The notes under the pieces were generated by a model. That model had not been told where the DNA came from and ran no database searches. It saw only the letters and a program-made list of their open reading frames with translations. Shown here piece by piece: positions 1 through 10,921 of a DNA stretch of 64,000 nt. Where the stretch lies: the NCBI RefSeq assembly GCF_002918555.1, contig NZ_PQMB01000001.1, positions 496,087 through 560,086 of the forward strand, read 5' to 3'. The translations under genes were made by a program, and so were the position numbers. The stretch's first letter is position 1, and each line of letters starts with the position of its first letter. The stretch comes from Citrobacter amalonaticus (GTDB taxonomy: Bacteria; Pseudomonadota; Gammaproteobacteria; Enterobacterales; Enterobacteriaceae).

Positions 1-74
1 TTTACGGCACGAGCCGCGAGAAAACCCAGCATCCACGGCCAGTCATACGGCGGTTGCCAGCTCAAAGTAAACAT
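1..74 (-). CDS. alkA: AlkA, 3-methyladenine DNA glycosylase II (N-terminal fragment)
   Basis: Only the first 24 or so codons are in the window; the gene runs off the left edge. The reverse strand reads MFTLSWQPPYDWPWMLGFLA and continues AARAVK, which matches the start of E. coli AlkA (MYTLNWQPPYDWSWMLGFLA). The ATG is at 74-72 and is preceded by a strong AAGGAG-type ribosome site. AlkA excises alkylated bases such as 3-methyladenine as part of the Ada adaptive response. Its position divergent from yegD is the same as in E. coli, which supports the assignment despite the short length. Confidence 0.85.
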   Translation of the reverse strand, partial: MFTLSWQPPYDWPWMLGFLAARAV

Positions 75-103
75 TCCGACTCCTTTTCAATAATTCTTTC
101 GCC

Positions 104-169
104 TGTACCCTGAATAATTTAAGTAGCAGGAGTGCCAACGCGCCTGCAACCTTAAACATGATTGATATA
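104..169. repeat. Degenerate copy of the recurrent palindromic intergenic repeat
   Basis: The stretch starts TGTACCCTGAATAATTTAAG and ends with CCTGCAACCTTAAACATGAT, which are diverged versions of the two inverted ends seen in better copies at 36934-37083 and 34602-34712. It is short and weakly conserved. It lies between alkA and yegD, so it may overlap promoter sequence for either gene. Confidence 0.5.
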
Positions 170-270
170 CGTTAATCTAACAGGACGCCTTGCCTTTATA
201 TTCCAGTTGTCGCCCGGATGACATTTCGTTAAAGTCTCGCCCCTTCTTCACCGGCATGGGGATTATTAAA

Positions 271-1623
271 GTGTTTATTGGTTTTGACTACGGTACGGCC
301 AACTGTTCGGTTGCCATCATGCGTGACGGACAACCTCAGTTACTCAAAATGGAAAACAACAGTACGCTGTTACCTTCAATGCTTTGCGCACCGACGCGTG
401 AAGCCGTAAGCGAGTGGTTGTATCGCCATCACAACGTCCCGGCAACGGACGCAGAGACCCAGGCGCTGCTGCGTCGCGCAATGCGTTATAACCGCGAAGA
501 AGATATCGACGTCAACGTCAACAGCGTGCAATTTGGTCTTTCCTCTCTCGCGCAATATATTGACGATCCGGAAGAAGTTTACTTCGTTAAATCACCGAAA
601 TCGTTCCTGGGGGCCAGTGGTCTTAAACCACAACAGGTTGCATTATTCGAAGACTTAGTCTGCGCAATGATGTTGCATATCCGTAATCAGGCACAAAGCC
701 AGCTGCCAGAAGCCATAACCCAGGCGGTCATTGGGCGCCCAATCAACTTTCAGGGTTTAGGTGGCGAAGAGGCCAACAGCCAGGCGCAGGGCATTCTGGA
801 GCGTGCGGCAAAACGTGCCGGTTTTCAGGATGTGGTGTTCCAGTATGAGCCCGTCGCCGCCGGTCTGGACTATGAGGCAACCTTACAGGAAGAGAAACGC
901 GTGCTGGTCGTTGATATCGGCGGCGGGACCACGGACTGCTCGCTGCTGCTGATGGGCCCCCGGTGGCGTCAGCGCGAAGATCGTGAATCCAGCCTGCTCG
1001 GACACAGCGGCTGTCGCGTTGGCGGCAACGATCTGGATATCGCACTGGCGTTTAAAACCCTGATGCCACTGTTGGGCATGGGGGGGGAAACCGAAAAAGG
1101 TATCGCCCTGCCCGTATTACCCTGGTGGAATGCGGTGGCGATTAACGATGTCCCGGCACAGAGTGATTTCTACAGCAGCGCAAACGGTCGCATGTTAAAC
1201 GATCTCGTCCGCGATGCACGTGAGCCGGAGAAAGTGGCGCTGCTGCTTAAAGTCTGGCGTCAGCGCCTGAGTTATCGTCTGGTGCGAAGCGCGGAGGAGA
1301 GCAAAATTGCCCTGTCTGCACAGCCCGAAACAACCGCCACGCTGCCCTTCATCAGCAATGCGTTAGCCACCGCCATCAGCCAGCAGGGGCTGGAAGCGGC
1401 GCTCGACCAGCCGTTGACGCGTATTCTCGAACAGGTACAGCTGGCGCTGGATAACGCTCAGGAAAAGCCGGATGTGATCTATCTGACCGGCGGCAGCGCC
1501 CGTTCACCGCTCATTAAAAAAGCGCTCACCGCGCAGCTGCCTGGCATTCCCATTGCCGGGGGCGATGATTTCGGTTCCGTTACCGCCGGGCTGGCGCGCT
1601 GGGCGGAGGTTGTTTTCCGCTAA
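271..1623 (+). CDS. yegD: YegD, Hsp70-family actin-like ATPase protein
   Basis: The 450-residue product has the Hsp70/actin-type ATPase fold: a phosphate-1 motif at the N-terminus (FIGFDYGTANCSVA), a central phosphate-2 motif (VLVVDIGGGTTDCSLLL) and a C-terminal adenosine motif (VIYLTGGSARSPLIKKAL). It has no substrate-binding domain like DnaK. The start is taken as GTG at 271, which gives exactly the 450 aa of the E. coli protein; an in-frame upstream ATG would add 27 residues that the family lacks. The client is unknown. It is monocistronic, followed by the sib/ibs locus. Confidence 0.93.
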   Translation: MFIGFDYGTANCSVAIMRDGQPQLLKMENNSTLLPSMLCAPTREAVSEWLYRHHNVPATDAETQALLRRAMRYNREEDIDVNVNSVQFGLSSLAQYIDDPEEVYFVKSPKSFLGASGLKPQQVALFEDLVCAMMLHIRNQAQSQLPEAITQAVIGRPINFQGLGGEEANSQAQGILERAAKRAGFQDVVFQYEPVAAGLDYEATLQEEKRVLVVDIGGGTTDCSLLLMGPRWRQREDRESSLLGHSGCRVGGNDLDIALAFKTLMPLLGMGGETEKGIALPVLPWWNAVAINDVPAQSDFYSSANGRMLNDLVRDAREPEKVALLLKVWRQRLSYRLVRSAEESKIALSAQPETTATLPFISNALATAISQQGLEAALDQPLTRILEQVQLALDNAQEKPDVIYLTGGSARSPLIKKALTAQLPGIPIAGGDDFGSVTAGLARWAEVVFR

Positions 1624-1686
1624 GCGGCTCGCAAGCGCAGTCGCTGCGAATTGACATTAGTCAGAGCGTGGCTTATTTTCAGGAGC

Positions 1687-1824
1687 GAGGGTAAGGGAGG
1701 GGTCCCCCCTCCCCCTGGTGTCTTAGTAAGCGGGTAGGCTAATGACTAAGAGTATCACCAGTCTGATGACGTACTTCATCATAACCCTTTCCTTATTTTG
1801 GCCCCTTCCTCGGGAGGGGCTTTC
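1687..1824 (+). ncRNA. sib: Sib antitoxin sRNA (SibA/SibB family, formerly QUAD RNA)
   Basis: Plus-strand RNA of about 138 nt antisense to the ibs toxin gene. It contains the family hallmarks: a G-rich 5' part (GAGGGTAAGGGAGGGG), the region complementary to ibs, the conserved CATCATAACCCTTTCCTTAT, and a 3' intrinsic terminator (GCCCCTTCCTCGGGAGGGGC then TTT). E. coli K-12 has sibA and sibB at this same locus between yegD and mdtA; only one copy is seen here. It acts in cis, pairing with and blocking the ibs mRNA. The 5' end is estimated from the E. coli homologue. Confidence 0.88.
1723..1782 (-). CDS. ibs: Ibs small hydrophobic toxic peptide (19 aa)
   Basis: The reverse strand encodes MMKYVIRLVILLVISLPAY, which closely matches the E. 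coli Ibs toxins (for IbsA, MMKHVIILVILLVISFQAY). It is a single hydrophobic helix expected to insert in the inner membrane and depolarise the cell when overproduced. The whole gene lies inside the Sib RNA on the other strand, so it is a type I toxin-antitoxin pair. The arginine at position 7 in the hydrophobic run differs from IbsA and may affect toxicity (inference). Confidence 0.88.
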   Translation of the reverse strand: MMKYVIRLVILLVISLPAY

Positions 1825-1992
1825 CCGTATCAGCATCCTGCTGAAATTTTTGGCTTACCTCCGTATTGCCATGCCGCCACTCTAACGCACTCTTCAGCCT
1901 TCCTCATTTTCACCGATAATCGTTGCGTAACGCCTCGCAAAGCCCGTCAGCATTCAGACGAATCCAGACAGTGTTTCATAATTCCTCCATTT

Positions 1993-2007
1993 TTCTCCCT
2001 TGTTGCC
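1993..2007 (+). promoter_or_regulatory. Probable BaeR binding site upstream of mdtA
   Basis: TTCTCCCTTGTTGCC agrees at 13 of 15 positions with the BaeR box recalled from the literature (TTCTCCMTDATTGGC). It lies about 55 bases before the mdtA start, the right place for activation of the mdtABCD-baeSR operon by its own response regulator. Confidence 0.65.
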
Positions 2008-2060
2008 TGACTAAACTAGTATCATTCCGCGAAACGTTTCAGGATGAGAAACTCATAACG

Positions 2061-3308
2061 ATGAAAGGCAGTGATAAATCCCGCTGGGTGATAGCAATCG
2101 TGGTAGCCGTGGTGGCTGTCGCGGCATTCTGGCTCTGGCACAGCCGCAGCACTCCAGAAAGCAAAGCGCCAGGTGCGAGCGGGCAGGCACAGCAGCCTGC
2201 CGGTGCGGGTCGTCGCGGTATGCGCTCCGGCCCACTGGCGCCCGTCCAGGCCGCTACCGCCGTTCAACAGGCCGTTCCTCGCTATCTGACCGGGCTGGGT
2301 ACCATCACCGCCGCCAATACTGTCACCGTGCGCAGCCGTGTGGACGGTCAGCTTATGGCGATCCATTTCCAGGAAGGGCAGCAGGTTAAGGCGGGCGATC
2401 TGCTGGCCGAAATCGATCCCAGCCAGTTCAGAGTGGCGCTGGCTCAGGCGCAGGGGCAGTTAGCGAAAGACAAAGCCACGCTGGCGAATGCCCGGCGCGA
2501 TCTGGCGCGGTATCAGCAACTGGTAAAAACCAATCTTGTCTCCCGTCAGGAGCTGGACACCCAGCAGTCGCTGGTCAGCGAAGCTGAAGGCACCCTAAAA
2601 GCGGATGAGGCAAGCGTCGCCAGTGCGCAATTACAGCTCGACTGGAGCCGTATCACCGCCCCGGTGGACGGTCGGGTGGGTCTGAAACAGGTGGATATCG
2701 GTAATCAGATCTCCAGCGGAGATACCACCGGTATTGTGGTTATCACGCAAACGCATCCCATTGATTTGATCTTCACTCTGCCGGAAAGCGATATTGCCAC
2801 CGTAGTGCAGGCGCAAAAGGCCGGTAAAACGCTGGTTGTTGAAGCCTGGGACCGGACCAACTCACAGAAACTGAGTGAAGGCACCCTGCTGAGTCTGGAC
2901 AACCAGATTGACGCCTCCACCGGCACCATCAAAATTAAAGCGCGTTTCAATAACCAGGACGATACGCTATTCCCGAATCAGTTTGTGAACGCCCGAATGC
3001 TGGTGGATACCGAACAAAACGCGATAGTCATCCCTGCCGCCGCACTGCAAATGGGCAACGAAGGCCACTTTGTCTGGGTGCTGAACAGCGAAAACAAAGT
3101 CAGCAAACACCTGGTGAAACCCGGGATTCAGGACAGCCAGAAGGTGGTGATTAGCGCCGGGATTTCCGCGGGCGATCGCGTGGTCACGGATGGTATAGAC
3201 CGCCTGACGGAAGGGGCAAAAGTGGAAGTGGTGGAAGCACAAACGGCAACCGCAGCGGAAGATAAAACCCCTGCCCGCGCTCCCGGCCAAAAAGGAGCGC
3301 GCTCCTGA
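2061..3308 (+). CDS. mdtA: MdtA, RND efflux periplasmic adaptor
   Basis: Membrane-fusion protein of the MdtABC tripartite pump, which exports bile salts, novobiocin and other compounds through TolC. The 415-aa product has an N-terminal membrane anchor (residues about 9-28), a lipoyl/barrel-sandwich segment beginning [12 protein letters not shown], a coiled-coil hairpin ([20 protein letters not shown]) and C-terminal beta-barrel regions. ATG at 2061 gives the same length as E. coli MdtA; longer readings upstream run through the BaeR box. It is the first gene of the operon, and its stop overlaps the mdtB start by one base. Confidence 0.96.
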   Translation: MKGSDKSRWVIAIVVAVVAVAAFWLWHSRSTPESKAPGASGQAQQPAGAGRRGMRSGPLAPVQAATAVQQAVPRYLTGLGTITAANTVTVRSRVDGQLMAIHFQEGQQVKAGDLLAEIDPSQFRVALAQAQGQLAKDKATLANARRDLARYQQLVKTNLVSRQELDTQQSLVSEAEGTLKADEASVASAQLQLDWSRITAPVDGRVGLKQVDIGNQISSGDTTGIVVITQTHPIDLIFTLPESDIATVVQAQKAGKTLVVEAWDRTNSQKLSEGTLLSLDNQIDASTGTIKIKARFNNQDDTLFPNQFVNARMLVDTEQNAIVIPAAALQMGNEGHFVWVLNSENKVSKHLVKPGIQDSQKVVISAGISAGDRVVTDGIDRLTEGAKVEVVEAQTATAAEDKTPARAPGQKGARS

Positions 3309-6300
3309 TGCAGTTGTTACCTCCTGGCAGCACGGGCGGCCCGTCCCGCCTGTTTATTATGCGTCCTGTCGCCACCACGCTGCTGATGGTGGCGATTTTA
3401 CTCGCCGGGATTATCGGCTATCGCTTCCTGCCCGTTTCCGCCCTGCCGGAAGTGGACTACCCCACGATTCAGGTCGTGACGCTGTATCCGGGTGCCAGCC
3501 CGGATGTGATGACCTCCGCCGTCACCGCCCCGCTTGAGCGTCAGTTCGGACAGATGTCCGGCCTGAAGCAGATGTCGTCGCAAAGTTCCGGCGGCGCATC
3601 CGTGGTGACGTTGCAGTTCCAGCTTACCCTGCCGCTTGATGTGGCTGAGCAGGAGGTACAGGCAGCCATTAACGCCGCCACCAACCTGCTGCCGGGCGAT
3701 CTGCCTAATCCCCCCGTTTACAGTAAGGTAAACCCTGCCGATCCGCCGATCATGACGCTCGCCGTCACTTCGAGCGCCATGCCGATGACGCAGGTAGAAG
3801 ATATGGTGGAAACCCGCGTAGCGCAGAAGATTTCCCAGGTCTCCGGCGTCGGGTTAGTTACCCTTTCCGGTGGGCAGCGCCCGGCGGTACGGGTGAAGCT
3901 CAATGCCCAGGCCATCGCCGCCCTCGGTCTGACCAGTGAAACCGTCCGTACGGCCATTACCGGTGCTAACGTTAACTCAGCAAAAGGCAGCCTTGACGGT
4001 CCGGCCCGTGCGGTGACGCTCTCCGCAAACGACCAGATGCAGTCTGCCGACGAGTATCGTCAGCTTATTATCGCCTGGCAGAACGGTGCGCCGGTACGTC
4101 TGGGTGATGTCGCCACCGTTGAACAGGGCGCGGAAAACAGCTGGCTCGGCGCGTGGGCGAATAAAGAACAGGCCATTGTGATGAACGTCCAGCGCCAGCC
4201 CGGCGCCAACATCATCTCTACGGCAGACAGCGTTCGGCAGATGCTGCCGCAATTAACAGAAAGCCTGCCAAAAACCGTTAAGGTCACCGTGCTTTCTGAC
4301 CGCACCACCAATATTCGCGCGTCGGTGAGCGACACTCAGTTTGAGCTGATGCTGGCCATTGCGCTGGTGGTGATGATTATCTACCTGTTTCTGCGCAACG
4401 TTCCCGCCACCATTATTCCGGGGGTTGCCGTCCCCCTGTCGCTGATTGGTACCTTTGCGGTAATGGTATTTCTCGATTTTTCAATCAATAACCTGACGTT
4501 AATGGCGCTGACTATCGCCACCGGTTTCGTGGTGGATGATGCGATCGTGGTTATCGAGAACATTTCACGTTACATCGAAAAAGGCGAGAAACCGCTGGCG
4601 GCGGCGCTTAAGGGCGCTGGCGAAATCGGCTTTACCATTATTTCCCTGACCTTATCGCTGATTGCGGTACTGATCCCCTTGCTGTTTATGGGCGACATTG
4701 TCGGACGATTGTTTCGTGAGTTCGCGGTTACCCTGGCGGTGGCTATTCTGATTTCCGCCGTGGTATCGCTGACCCTGACGCCGATGATGTGCGCCCGTAT
4801 GCTCAGCCAGGCGTCGCTGCGTAAACAGAACCGCTTCTCCCGTGCGTCGGAAAAGATGTTCGAACGGACGATCGCCGGATACGGTCACTGGCTGGCAAAA
4901 GTGCTCAATCACCCGTGGCTGACGCTGAGCGTGGCGCTTGGCACGCTACTGCTGAGCATTATGCTGTGGGTGTTTATTCCTAAAGGGTTCTTCCCGGTTC
5001 AGGATAACGGCATCATTCAGGGCACATTGCAGGCTCCGCAGTCCAGTTCATTTGCCAGCATGGCGCAGCGCCAGCGTCAGGTCTCCGATGTCATTCTCGG
5101 CGATCCGGCAGTGGAAAGTCTGACCTCGTTCGTCGGCGTGGATGGCACGAATCCGGCGCTGAACAGCGCGCGTCTGCAAATCAACCTTAAGCCACTGGAC
5201 GAGCGCGACGACCGCGTGCAAAAGGTGATAACCCGTCTGCAGGCCGCGGTGAGTAAGGTTCCCGGAGTCGAACTCTATCTGCAGCCAACGCAGGATTTAA
5301 CCATCGATACCCAGGTGAGCCGCACCCAGTATCAGTTCACCTTACAGGCCACCTCGCTGGATGCGCTCAGCACGTGGGTACCGCAGTTAATGGAAAAACT
5401 GCAACAACTCCCACAGCTTTCTGACGTCAGCAGCGACTGGCAGGACAAAGGGCTGGTGGCCTGGGTGAACGTTGATCGCGACAGCGCCAGCCGTCTGGGG
5501 ATCAGCATGGCGGATGTCGATAATGCCCTGTATAACGCCTTTGGCCAGCGGTTGATCTCTACGATTTATACTCAGGCCAACCAGTATCGCGTGGTGCTGG
5601 AACACAACACCGAAAATACGCCAGGGCTGGCGGCGCTGGATACCATTCGGTTAACCAGCAGCGATGGCGGAATTGTGCCGCTTAGCGCGATCGCCAAAGT
5701 GGAGCAGCGCTTTGCCCCGCTCTCGATCAACCACCTCGATCAGTTTCCGGTGACCACGATTTCGTTTAACGTGCCGGACAACTATTCGCTGGGTGACGCA
5801 GTACAGTCGATTCTCGATGCGGAGAAAACGCTCAACCTGCCGGTGGATATCACCACGCAGTTCCAGGGCAGCACCCTTGCCTTCCAGGCGGCGCTGGACA
5901 GCACCATCTGGCTGATTGTCGCGGCGGTGGTGGCAATGTATATCGTGCTTGGCGTGCTGTATGAAAGCTTTATTCACCCCATTACCATTCTTTCTACCCT
6001 GCCAACGGCCGGGGTCGGCGCTCTGCTGGCATTGATGATTGCCGGCAGTGAGCTGGATGTGATCGCCATTATCGGCATCATTTTGCTGATTGGTATTGTG
6101 AAGAAAAACGCCATCATGATGATCGACTTTGCGCTGGCCGCCGAGCGCGAGCAGGGGATGGCGCCGCGTGAGGCTATTTTCCAGGCCTGCCTGCTGCGTT
6201 TTCGCCCGATCCTGATGACCACCCTGGCGGCCCTGCTGGGCGCGCTGCCGCTGATGCTGAGTACCGGCGTCGGGGCGGAATTGCGCCGACCGCTGGGGAT

Positions 6301-6430
6301 AGGCATGGTGGGTGGCTTACTGGTCAGCCAGGTGCTGACGCTGTTTACCACACCGGTCATTTATCTGCTGTTCGATCGTCTGTCGCTGTATGTGAAAAGC
6401 CGCTTCCCACGCCAGGAAGAGGAGGTGTAA
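3308..6430 (+). CDS. mdtB: MdtB, RND multidrug efflux transporter subunit
   Basis: Inner-membrane proton-driven drug transporter, 1040 aa, the same length as in E. coli. It has the typical RND plan: TM1 near residues 17-37, a large periplasmic loop, the TM4 motif ([14 protein letters not shown]) carrying the proton-relay aspartates, a second large loop, and a conserved [14 protein letters not shown] block near TM10. In the family MdtB and MdtC form a B2C heterotrimer that works with MdtA and TolC. The gene is directly joined to mdtC. Confidence 0.97.
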   Translation: MQLLPPGSTGGPSRLFIMRPVATTLLMVAILLAGIIGYRFLPVSALPEVDYPTIQVVTLYPGASPDVMTSAVTAPLERQFGQMSGLKQMSSQSSGGASVVTLQFQLTLPLDVAEQEVQAAINAATNLLPGDLPNPPVYSKVNPADPPIMTLAVTSSAMPMTQVEDMVETRVAQKISQVSGVGLVTLSGGQRPAVRVKLNAQAIAALGLTSETVRTAITGANVNSAKGSLDGPARAVTLSANDQMQSADEYRQLIIAWQNGAPVRLGDVATVEQGAENSWLGAWANKEQAIVMNVQRQPGANIISTADSVRQMLPQLTESLPKTVKVTVLSDRTTNIRASVSDTQFELMLAIALVVMIIYLFLRNVPATIIPGVAVPLSLIGTFAVMVFLDFSINNLTLMALTIATGFVVDDAIVVIENISRYIEKGEKPLAAALKGAGEIGFTIISLTLSLIAVLIPLLFMGDIVGRLFREFAVTLAVAILISAVVSLTLTPMMCARMLSQASLRKQNRFSRASEKMFERTIAGYGHWLAKVLNHPWLTLSVALGTLLLSIMLWVFIPKGFFPVQDNGIIQGTLQAPQSSSFASMAQRQRQVSDVILGDPAVESLTSFVGVDGTNPALNSARLQINLKPLDERDDRVQKVITRLQAAVSKVPGVELYLQPTQDLTIDTQVSRTQYQFTLQATSLDALSTWVPQLMEKLQQLPQLSDVSSDWQDKGLVAWVNVDRDSASRLGISMADVDNALYNAFGQRLISTIYTQANQYRVVLEHNTENTPGLAALDTIRLTSSDGGIVPLSAIAKVEQRFAPLSINHLDQFPVTTISFNVPDNYSLGDAVQSILDAEKTLNLPVDITTQFQGSTLAFQAALDSTIWLIVAAVVAMYIVLGVLYESFIHPITILSTLPTAGVGALLALMIAGSELDVIAIIGIILLIGIVKKNAIMMIDFALAAEREQGMAPREAIFQACLLRFRPILMTTLAALLGALPLMLSTGVGAELRRPLGIGMVGGLLVSQVLTLFTTPVIYLLFDRLSLYVKSRFPRQEEEV

Positions 6431-9400
6431 ATGAAGTTTTTCGCTCTCTTCATTTATCGCCCGGTGGCGACAACGTTAATTTCTATCGCCATTACCCTGT
6501 GCGGCGTGCTTGGATTCCGGCTGCTGCCGGTCGCCCCGCTGCCGCAGGTCGATTTCCCGGTGATTATGGTCAGCGCATCGTTGCCGGGCGCATCGCCGGA
6601 GACGATGGCGTCGTCGGTTGCGACCCCGCTGGAGCGCTCGCTGGGGCGCATTGCCGGCGTCAGCGAAATGACGTCGAGCAGCTCACTTGGCAGCACGCGC
6701 ATCATTCTCCAGTTTAACTTCGACCGGGATATCAACGGCGCGGCGCGTGATGTGCAGGCAGCGATCAATGCCGCGCAAAGCCTGCTGCCGAGCGGTATGC
6801 CAGGCCGTCCAACTTATCGCAAAGCCAATCCCTCCGATTCGCCAGTTATGATCCTGACGCTGACATCGGAGACGTATTCCCAGGGCGAACTGTACGATTT
6901 CGCCTCCACCCAGCTAGCGCAAACCATCGCGCAGATCGACGGTGTCGGTGATGTGGATGTGGGCGGTAGCTCCCTGCCGGCGGTGCGCGTGGGCCTGAAC
7001 CCCCAGGCACTGTTTAATCAGGGCGTGTCGCTGGACGACGTTCGGACCACCATCAGCAATGCCAACGTACGTAAACCTCAGGGCGCCCTGGAAGACAAAA
7101 CCCATCGCTGGCAGGTACAGACCAATGACGAACTGAAAACTGCGGCGGAATATCAGCCGCTGATCGTGCACTATAACAACGGCGCGGCGGTACGTCTGGG
7201 CGACGTCGCCTCTATTGTCGATTCGGTACAGGACGTGCGTAACGCCGGGATGACCAACGCGAAACCGGCCATTCTGCTGATGATCCGCAAACTGCCGGAA
7301 GCCAATATCATCCAGACGGTGGACAGCATCCGGGCAAAACTGCCGGAGTTACAGGCAACGATCCCCGCGTCAATCGACATGCAGATAGCCCAGGATCGCT
7401 CCCCGACGATCCGCGCCTCGCTGGAGGAGGTGGAGCAGACCTTAATTATTTCCGTGGCGCTGGTCATCCTGGTGGTTTTTTTATTCCTGCGATCCGGGCG
7501 TGCAACCCTGATTCCTGCCGTGGCGGTTCCCGTATCGCTGATTGGCACCTTCGCGGCAATGTACCTGTGCGGCTTCAGTCTGAATAACCTGTCGCTGATG
7601 GCGCTCACCATCGCCACCGGTTTTGTGGTAGATGACGCCATCGTGGTACTGGAAAATATCTCCCGTCATCTGGAAGCGGGAATGAAACCATTGCAGGCAG
7701 CGTTGCAGGGTACGCGGGAAGTGGGTTTCACCGTACTCTCAATGAGCCTTTCGCTGGTGGCGGTATTCCTGCCGCTGCTGTTGATGGGGGGATTGCCCGG
7801 CCGGTTATTACGCGAGTTTGCCGTGACTCTCTCCGTTGCCATTGGCATCTCCCTGGTGGTTTCGCTCACTCTGACCCCGATGATGTGCGGCTGGATGCTC
7901 AAATCCAGCAAACCGCGCGAGCAGACGCGCAATCGCGGCTTTGGTCGCCTGCTGGTGGCGCTGCAACAAGGGTACGGTAAGTCGCTGAAATGGGTACTGA
8001 ACCACTCCCGTATGGTGGGCCTGGTGCTGCTTGGCACTATCGCATTAAATATCTGGCTCTACATCTCGATCCCAAAAACCTTCTTCCCGGAGCAGGATAC
8101 CGGCGTGCTGATGGGCGGCATTCAGGCCGATCAGAGCATCTCCTTCCAGGCGATGCGCGGCAAGTTGCAGGACTTTATGAAGATTATCCGCGAGGATCCT
8201 GCCGTGGATAACGTTACCGGCTTTACCGGCGGTTCACGCGTCAACAGCGGGATGATGTTTATCACGCTGAAACCACGCGCAGAACGTAACGAAACGGCCC
8301 AGCAGGTTATCGACCGCTTGCGGATAAAGCTCGCGAAAGAACCGGGCGCGAATCTGTTTCTGATGGCGGTGCAGGATATTCGCGTCGGTGGTCGCCAGGC
8401 CAACGCCAGCTATCAGTACACGCTCTTATCGGACGACCTTGCCGCGCTGCGCGAATGGGAACCGAAAATTCGCAAAGCGCTGGCCGTTCTGCCCCAACTG
8501 GCGGACGTAAACTCTGACCAGCAGGACAACGGCGCCGAGATGAATCTTGTCTACGATCGCGACACCATGTCGCGTCTTGGAATTGACGTTCAGGCCGCAA
8601 ACAGTCTGCTGAACAACGCCTTTGGGCAGCGGCAAATCTCCACCATTTACCAGCCGATGAATCAGTATAAAGTGGTGATGGAAGTCGATCCCCGTTACAC
8701 CCAGGACATCAGCGCACTGGATAAAATGTTTGTCATTAACAGCGACGGTAAAGCCATTCCGCTGTCGTATTTTGCGAAGTGGCAACCCGCCAATGCGCCG
8801 CTGTCGGTGAATCATCAGGGATTGTCCGCAGCATCGACCATCTCCTTTAACCTGCCGACCGGCTCCTCGCTTTCCGAAGCCAGCGACGCGATAACCCGGG
8901 CGATGACCCAGCTTGGCGTGCCCTCAACCGTACGCGGCAGCTTTGCAGGAACCGCGCAGGTTTTCCAGGAAACCATGAACTCACAGGTGATCCTGATTAT
9001 TGCGGCGATCGCCACGGTCTATATCGTGCTGGGCATTCTGTACGAAAGCTACGTGCACCCACTGACGATTCTGTCCACGCTTCCCTCTGCCGGGGTGGGA
9101 GCATTGCTGGCGCTGGAACTCTTCGATGCCCCGTTCAGCCTGATCGCCCTGATAGGGATCATGCTGCTCATTGGCATTGTGAAGAAAAATGCCATCATGA
9201 TGGTTGATTTTGCGCTTGATGCGCAGAGGCACGGTAATCTGACGCCGGAAGAGGCCATTTTTCAGGCATGTCTGCTACGTTTTCGCCCGATAATGATGAC
9301 CACCCTGGCCGCGCTGTTTGGCGCGCTGCCGCTGGTGCTGTCCGGTGGGGATGGCTCTGAACTGCGCCAGCCGCTCGGGATTACGATCGTCGGCGGTCTG

Positions 9401-9508
9401 GTAATGAGCCAGCTTCTGACACTCTATACCACGCCGGTGGTTTACCTCTTTTTTGACCGTCTGCGGCTACGTTTTTCACGTAAACCAGGAGAAACGGTAA
9501 CAAGTTAA
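6431..9508 (+). CDS. mdtC: MdtC, RND multidrug efflux transporter subunit
   Basis: A 1025-aa RND transporter paralogous to the preceding mdtB and sharing all main motifs ([14 protein letters not shown] in TM4, [14 protein letters not shown] near TM10). It supplies one protomer of the MdtB2C trimer. The start ATG follows the mdtB stop immediately and a GAGGAGG ribosome site lies inside the end of mdtB, so translation is probably coupled. The length equals that of E. coli MdtC. Confidence 0.97.
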   Translation: MKFFALFIYRPVATTLISIAITLCGVLGFRLLPVAPLPQVDFPVIMVSASLPGASPETMASSVATPLERSLGRIAGVSEMTSSSSLGSTRIILQFNFDRDINGAARDVQAAINAAQSLLPSGMPGRPTYRKANPSDSPVMILTLTSETYSQGELYDFASTQLAQTIAQIDGVGDVDVGGSSLPAVRVGLNPQALFNQGVSLDDVRTTISNANVRKPQGALEDKTHRWQVQTNDELKTAAEYQPLIVHYNNGAAVRLGDVASIVDSVQDVRNAGMTNAKPAILLMIRKLPEANIIQTVDSIRAKLPELQATIPASIDMQIAQDRSPTIRASLEEVEQTLIISVALVILVVFLFLRSGRATLIPAVAVPVSLIGTFAAMYLCGFSLNNLSLMALTIATGFVVDDAIVVLENISRHLEAGMKPLQAALQGTREVGFTVLSMSLSLVAVFLPLLLMGGLPGRLLREFAVTLSVAIGISLVVSLTLTPMMCGWMLKSSKPREQTRNRGFGRLLVALQQGYGKSLKWVLNHSRMVGLVLLGTIALNIWLYISIPKTFFPEQDTGVLMGGIQADQSISFQAMRGKLQDFMKIIREDPAVDNVTGFTGGSRVNSGMMFITLKPRAERNETAQQVIDRLRIKLAKEPGANLFLMAVQDIRVGGRQANASYQYTLLSDDLAALREWEPKIRKALAVLPQLADVNSDQQDNGAEMNLVYDRDTMSRLGIDVQAANSLLNNAFGQRQISTIYQPMNQYKVVMEVDPRYTQDISALDKMFVINSDGKAIPLSYFAKWQPANAPLSVNHQGLSAASTISFNLPTGSSLSEASDAITRAMTQLGVPSTVRGSFAGTAQVFQETMNSQVILIIAAIATVYIVLGILYESYVHPLTILSTLPSAGVGALLALELFDAPFSLIALIGIMLLIGIVKKNAIMMVDFALDAQRHGNLTPEEAIFQACLLRFRPIMMTTLAALFGALPLVLSGGDGSELRQPLGITIVGGLVMSQLLTLYTTPVVYLFFDRLRLRFSRKPGETVTS

Positions 9509-10921
9509 ATGACAGAACTTCCCAACAGCACCCGCTGGCAGCTTTGGATAGTGGCATTCGGCTTTTTTATGCAATCGCTGGATACCACTATCGTTAACAC
9601 CGCCCTTCCCTCGATGGCGACAAGTCTCGGGGAAAGCCCGTTGCATATGCATATGGTCATTGTGTCGTATGTGCTGACCGTCGCGGTCATGCTCCCGGCC
9701 AGCGGCTGGCTGGCTGACAGGGTCGGCGTGCGCAATATCTTCTTCACCGCCATTATTCTGTTCACGCTCGGTTCGCTGTTTTGCGCCTGGTCCGGCACGC
9801 TTGATGAACTGGTGATGGCGCGCGTGCTACAGGGGGTCGGCGGCGCGATGATGGTGCCAGTCGGCAGGCTGACGGTCATGAAGATCGTCCCGCGCGAGCA
9901 GTATATGGCGGCGATGACTTTCGTCACGCTGCCCGGTCAGGTTGGTCCCCTGCTCGGCCCGGCGCTGGGCGGGATCCTGGTTGAATACGCCTCATGGCAC
10001 TGGATATTCCTGATTAATATTCCGGTGGGCATTATCGGCGCCATTGCGACGTTAATACTGATGCCCAACTACACCATGCAGACCCGGCGTTTTGACCTCT
10101 CCGGCTTTTTGCTGTTGGCTTTCGGCATGGCGTTCCTGACGCTGGCGCTGGATGGCAGTAGAGGTACAGGGTTGTCGCATCTCGCCCTTGCCGCGCTGGT
10201 TGCCGCCGGTATCGTGGCGATCCTTCTGTATCTGCTACATGCCAGAAATAACGTCAGGGCGCTGTTCAGCCTGAATCTGTTTCGCACGCATACCTTTTCG
10301 CTTGGTCTGCTTGGCAGCTTCGCCGGACGCGTCGGGAGCGGCATGTTGCCGTTTATGACACCGGTTTTCCTGCAAATTGGCCTTGGCTTCACACCATTCC
10401 ATGCCGGGCTGATGATGATCCCGATGGTGTTGGGCAGTATGGGGATGAAACGGATTGTGGTGCAGGTGGTAAACCGCTTTGGCTATCGCCGCGTGCTGGT
10501 AGCCGCCACTCTGGGCCTGTCGCTGGTGACCCTGTTGTTTATGACGACCGCACTGCTCGGCTGGTACTACGTTCTGCCCTTCGTTTTGTTCCTGCAGGGA
10601 ATGGTTAACTCAACGCGTTTTTCATCGATGAATACCCTGACGCTGAAAGATCTACCGGACGAATTCGCCAGCAGCGGCAACAGTCTTCTGTCGATGATTA
10701 TGCAACTGTCGATGAGTATCGGGGTGACTATCGCCGGGCTTCTGCTGGGCATGTTCAGCCAGCAGCACGTTGCCGTTGCCAGCGACAGCACGCACACGGT
10801 CTTTATGTACACCTGGCTTTGCATGGCGTTGATCATCGCACTACCGGCAATCATTTTTGCCCGAGTGCCCAACGACACGCATAAAAACGTTGTCATTTCG
10901 CGACGCAAGAGGAGCTCGTAA
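9509..10921 (+). CDS. mdtD: MdtD, MFS transporter (DHA2 family)
   Basis: A 470-aa major-facilitator protein with about 14 membrane segments. It carries the motif LADRVGVRN after TM2, a motif C-like block ([13 protein letters not shown]) in TM5, and a TM1 motif [12 protein letters not shown] typical of DHA2 drug/proton antiporters. The E. coli gene is also annotated iceT, with citrate/iron-citrate export proposed; drug export was never shown clearly. It starts right after the mdtC stop and ends on the first base of baeS. Confidence 0.95.
   Translation: MTELPNSTRWQLWIVAFGFFMQSLDTTIVNTALPSMATSLGESPLHMHMVIVSYVLTVAVMLPASGWLADRVGVRNIFFTAIILFTLGSLFCAWSGTLDELVMARVLQGVGGAMMVPVGRLTVMKIVPREQYMAAMTFVTLPGQVGPLLGPALGGILVEYASWHWIFLINIPVGIIGAIATLILMPNYTMQTRRFDLSGFLLLAFGMAFLTLALDGSRGTGLSHLALAALVAAGIVAILLYLLHARNNVRALFSLNLFRTHTFSLGLLGSFAGRVGSGMLPFMTPVFLQIGLGFTPFHAGLMMIPMVLGSMGMKRIVVQVVNRFGYRRVLVAATLGLSLVTLLFMTTALLGWYYVLPFVLFLQGMVNSTRFSSMNTLTLKDLPDEFASSGNSLLSMIMQLSMSIGVTIAGLLLGMFSQQHVAVASDSTHTVFMYTWLCMALIIALPAIIFARVPNDTHKNVVISRRKRSS

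Noticed and set aside
1798-2010. 70-codon frame after the Sib RNA
   Set aside because: It starts in the Sib terminator and runs through the mdtA promoter and BaeR box; no homology or ribosome site.
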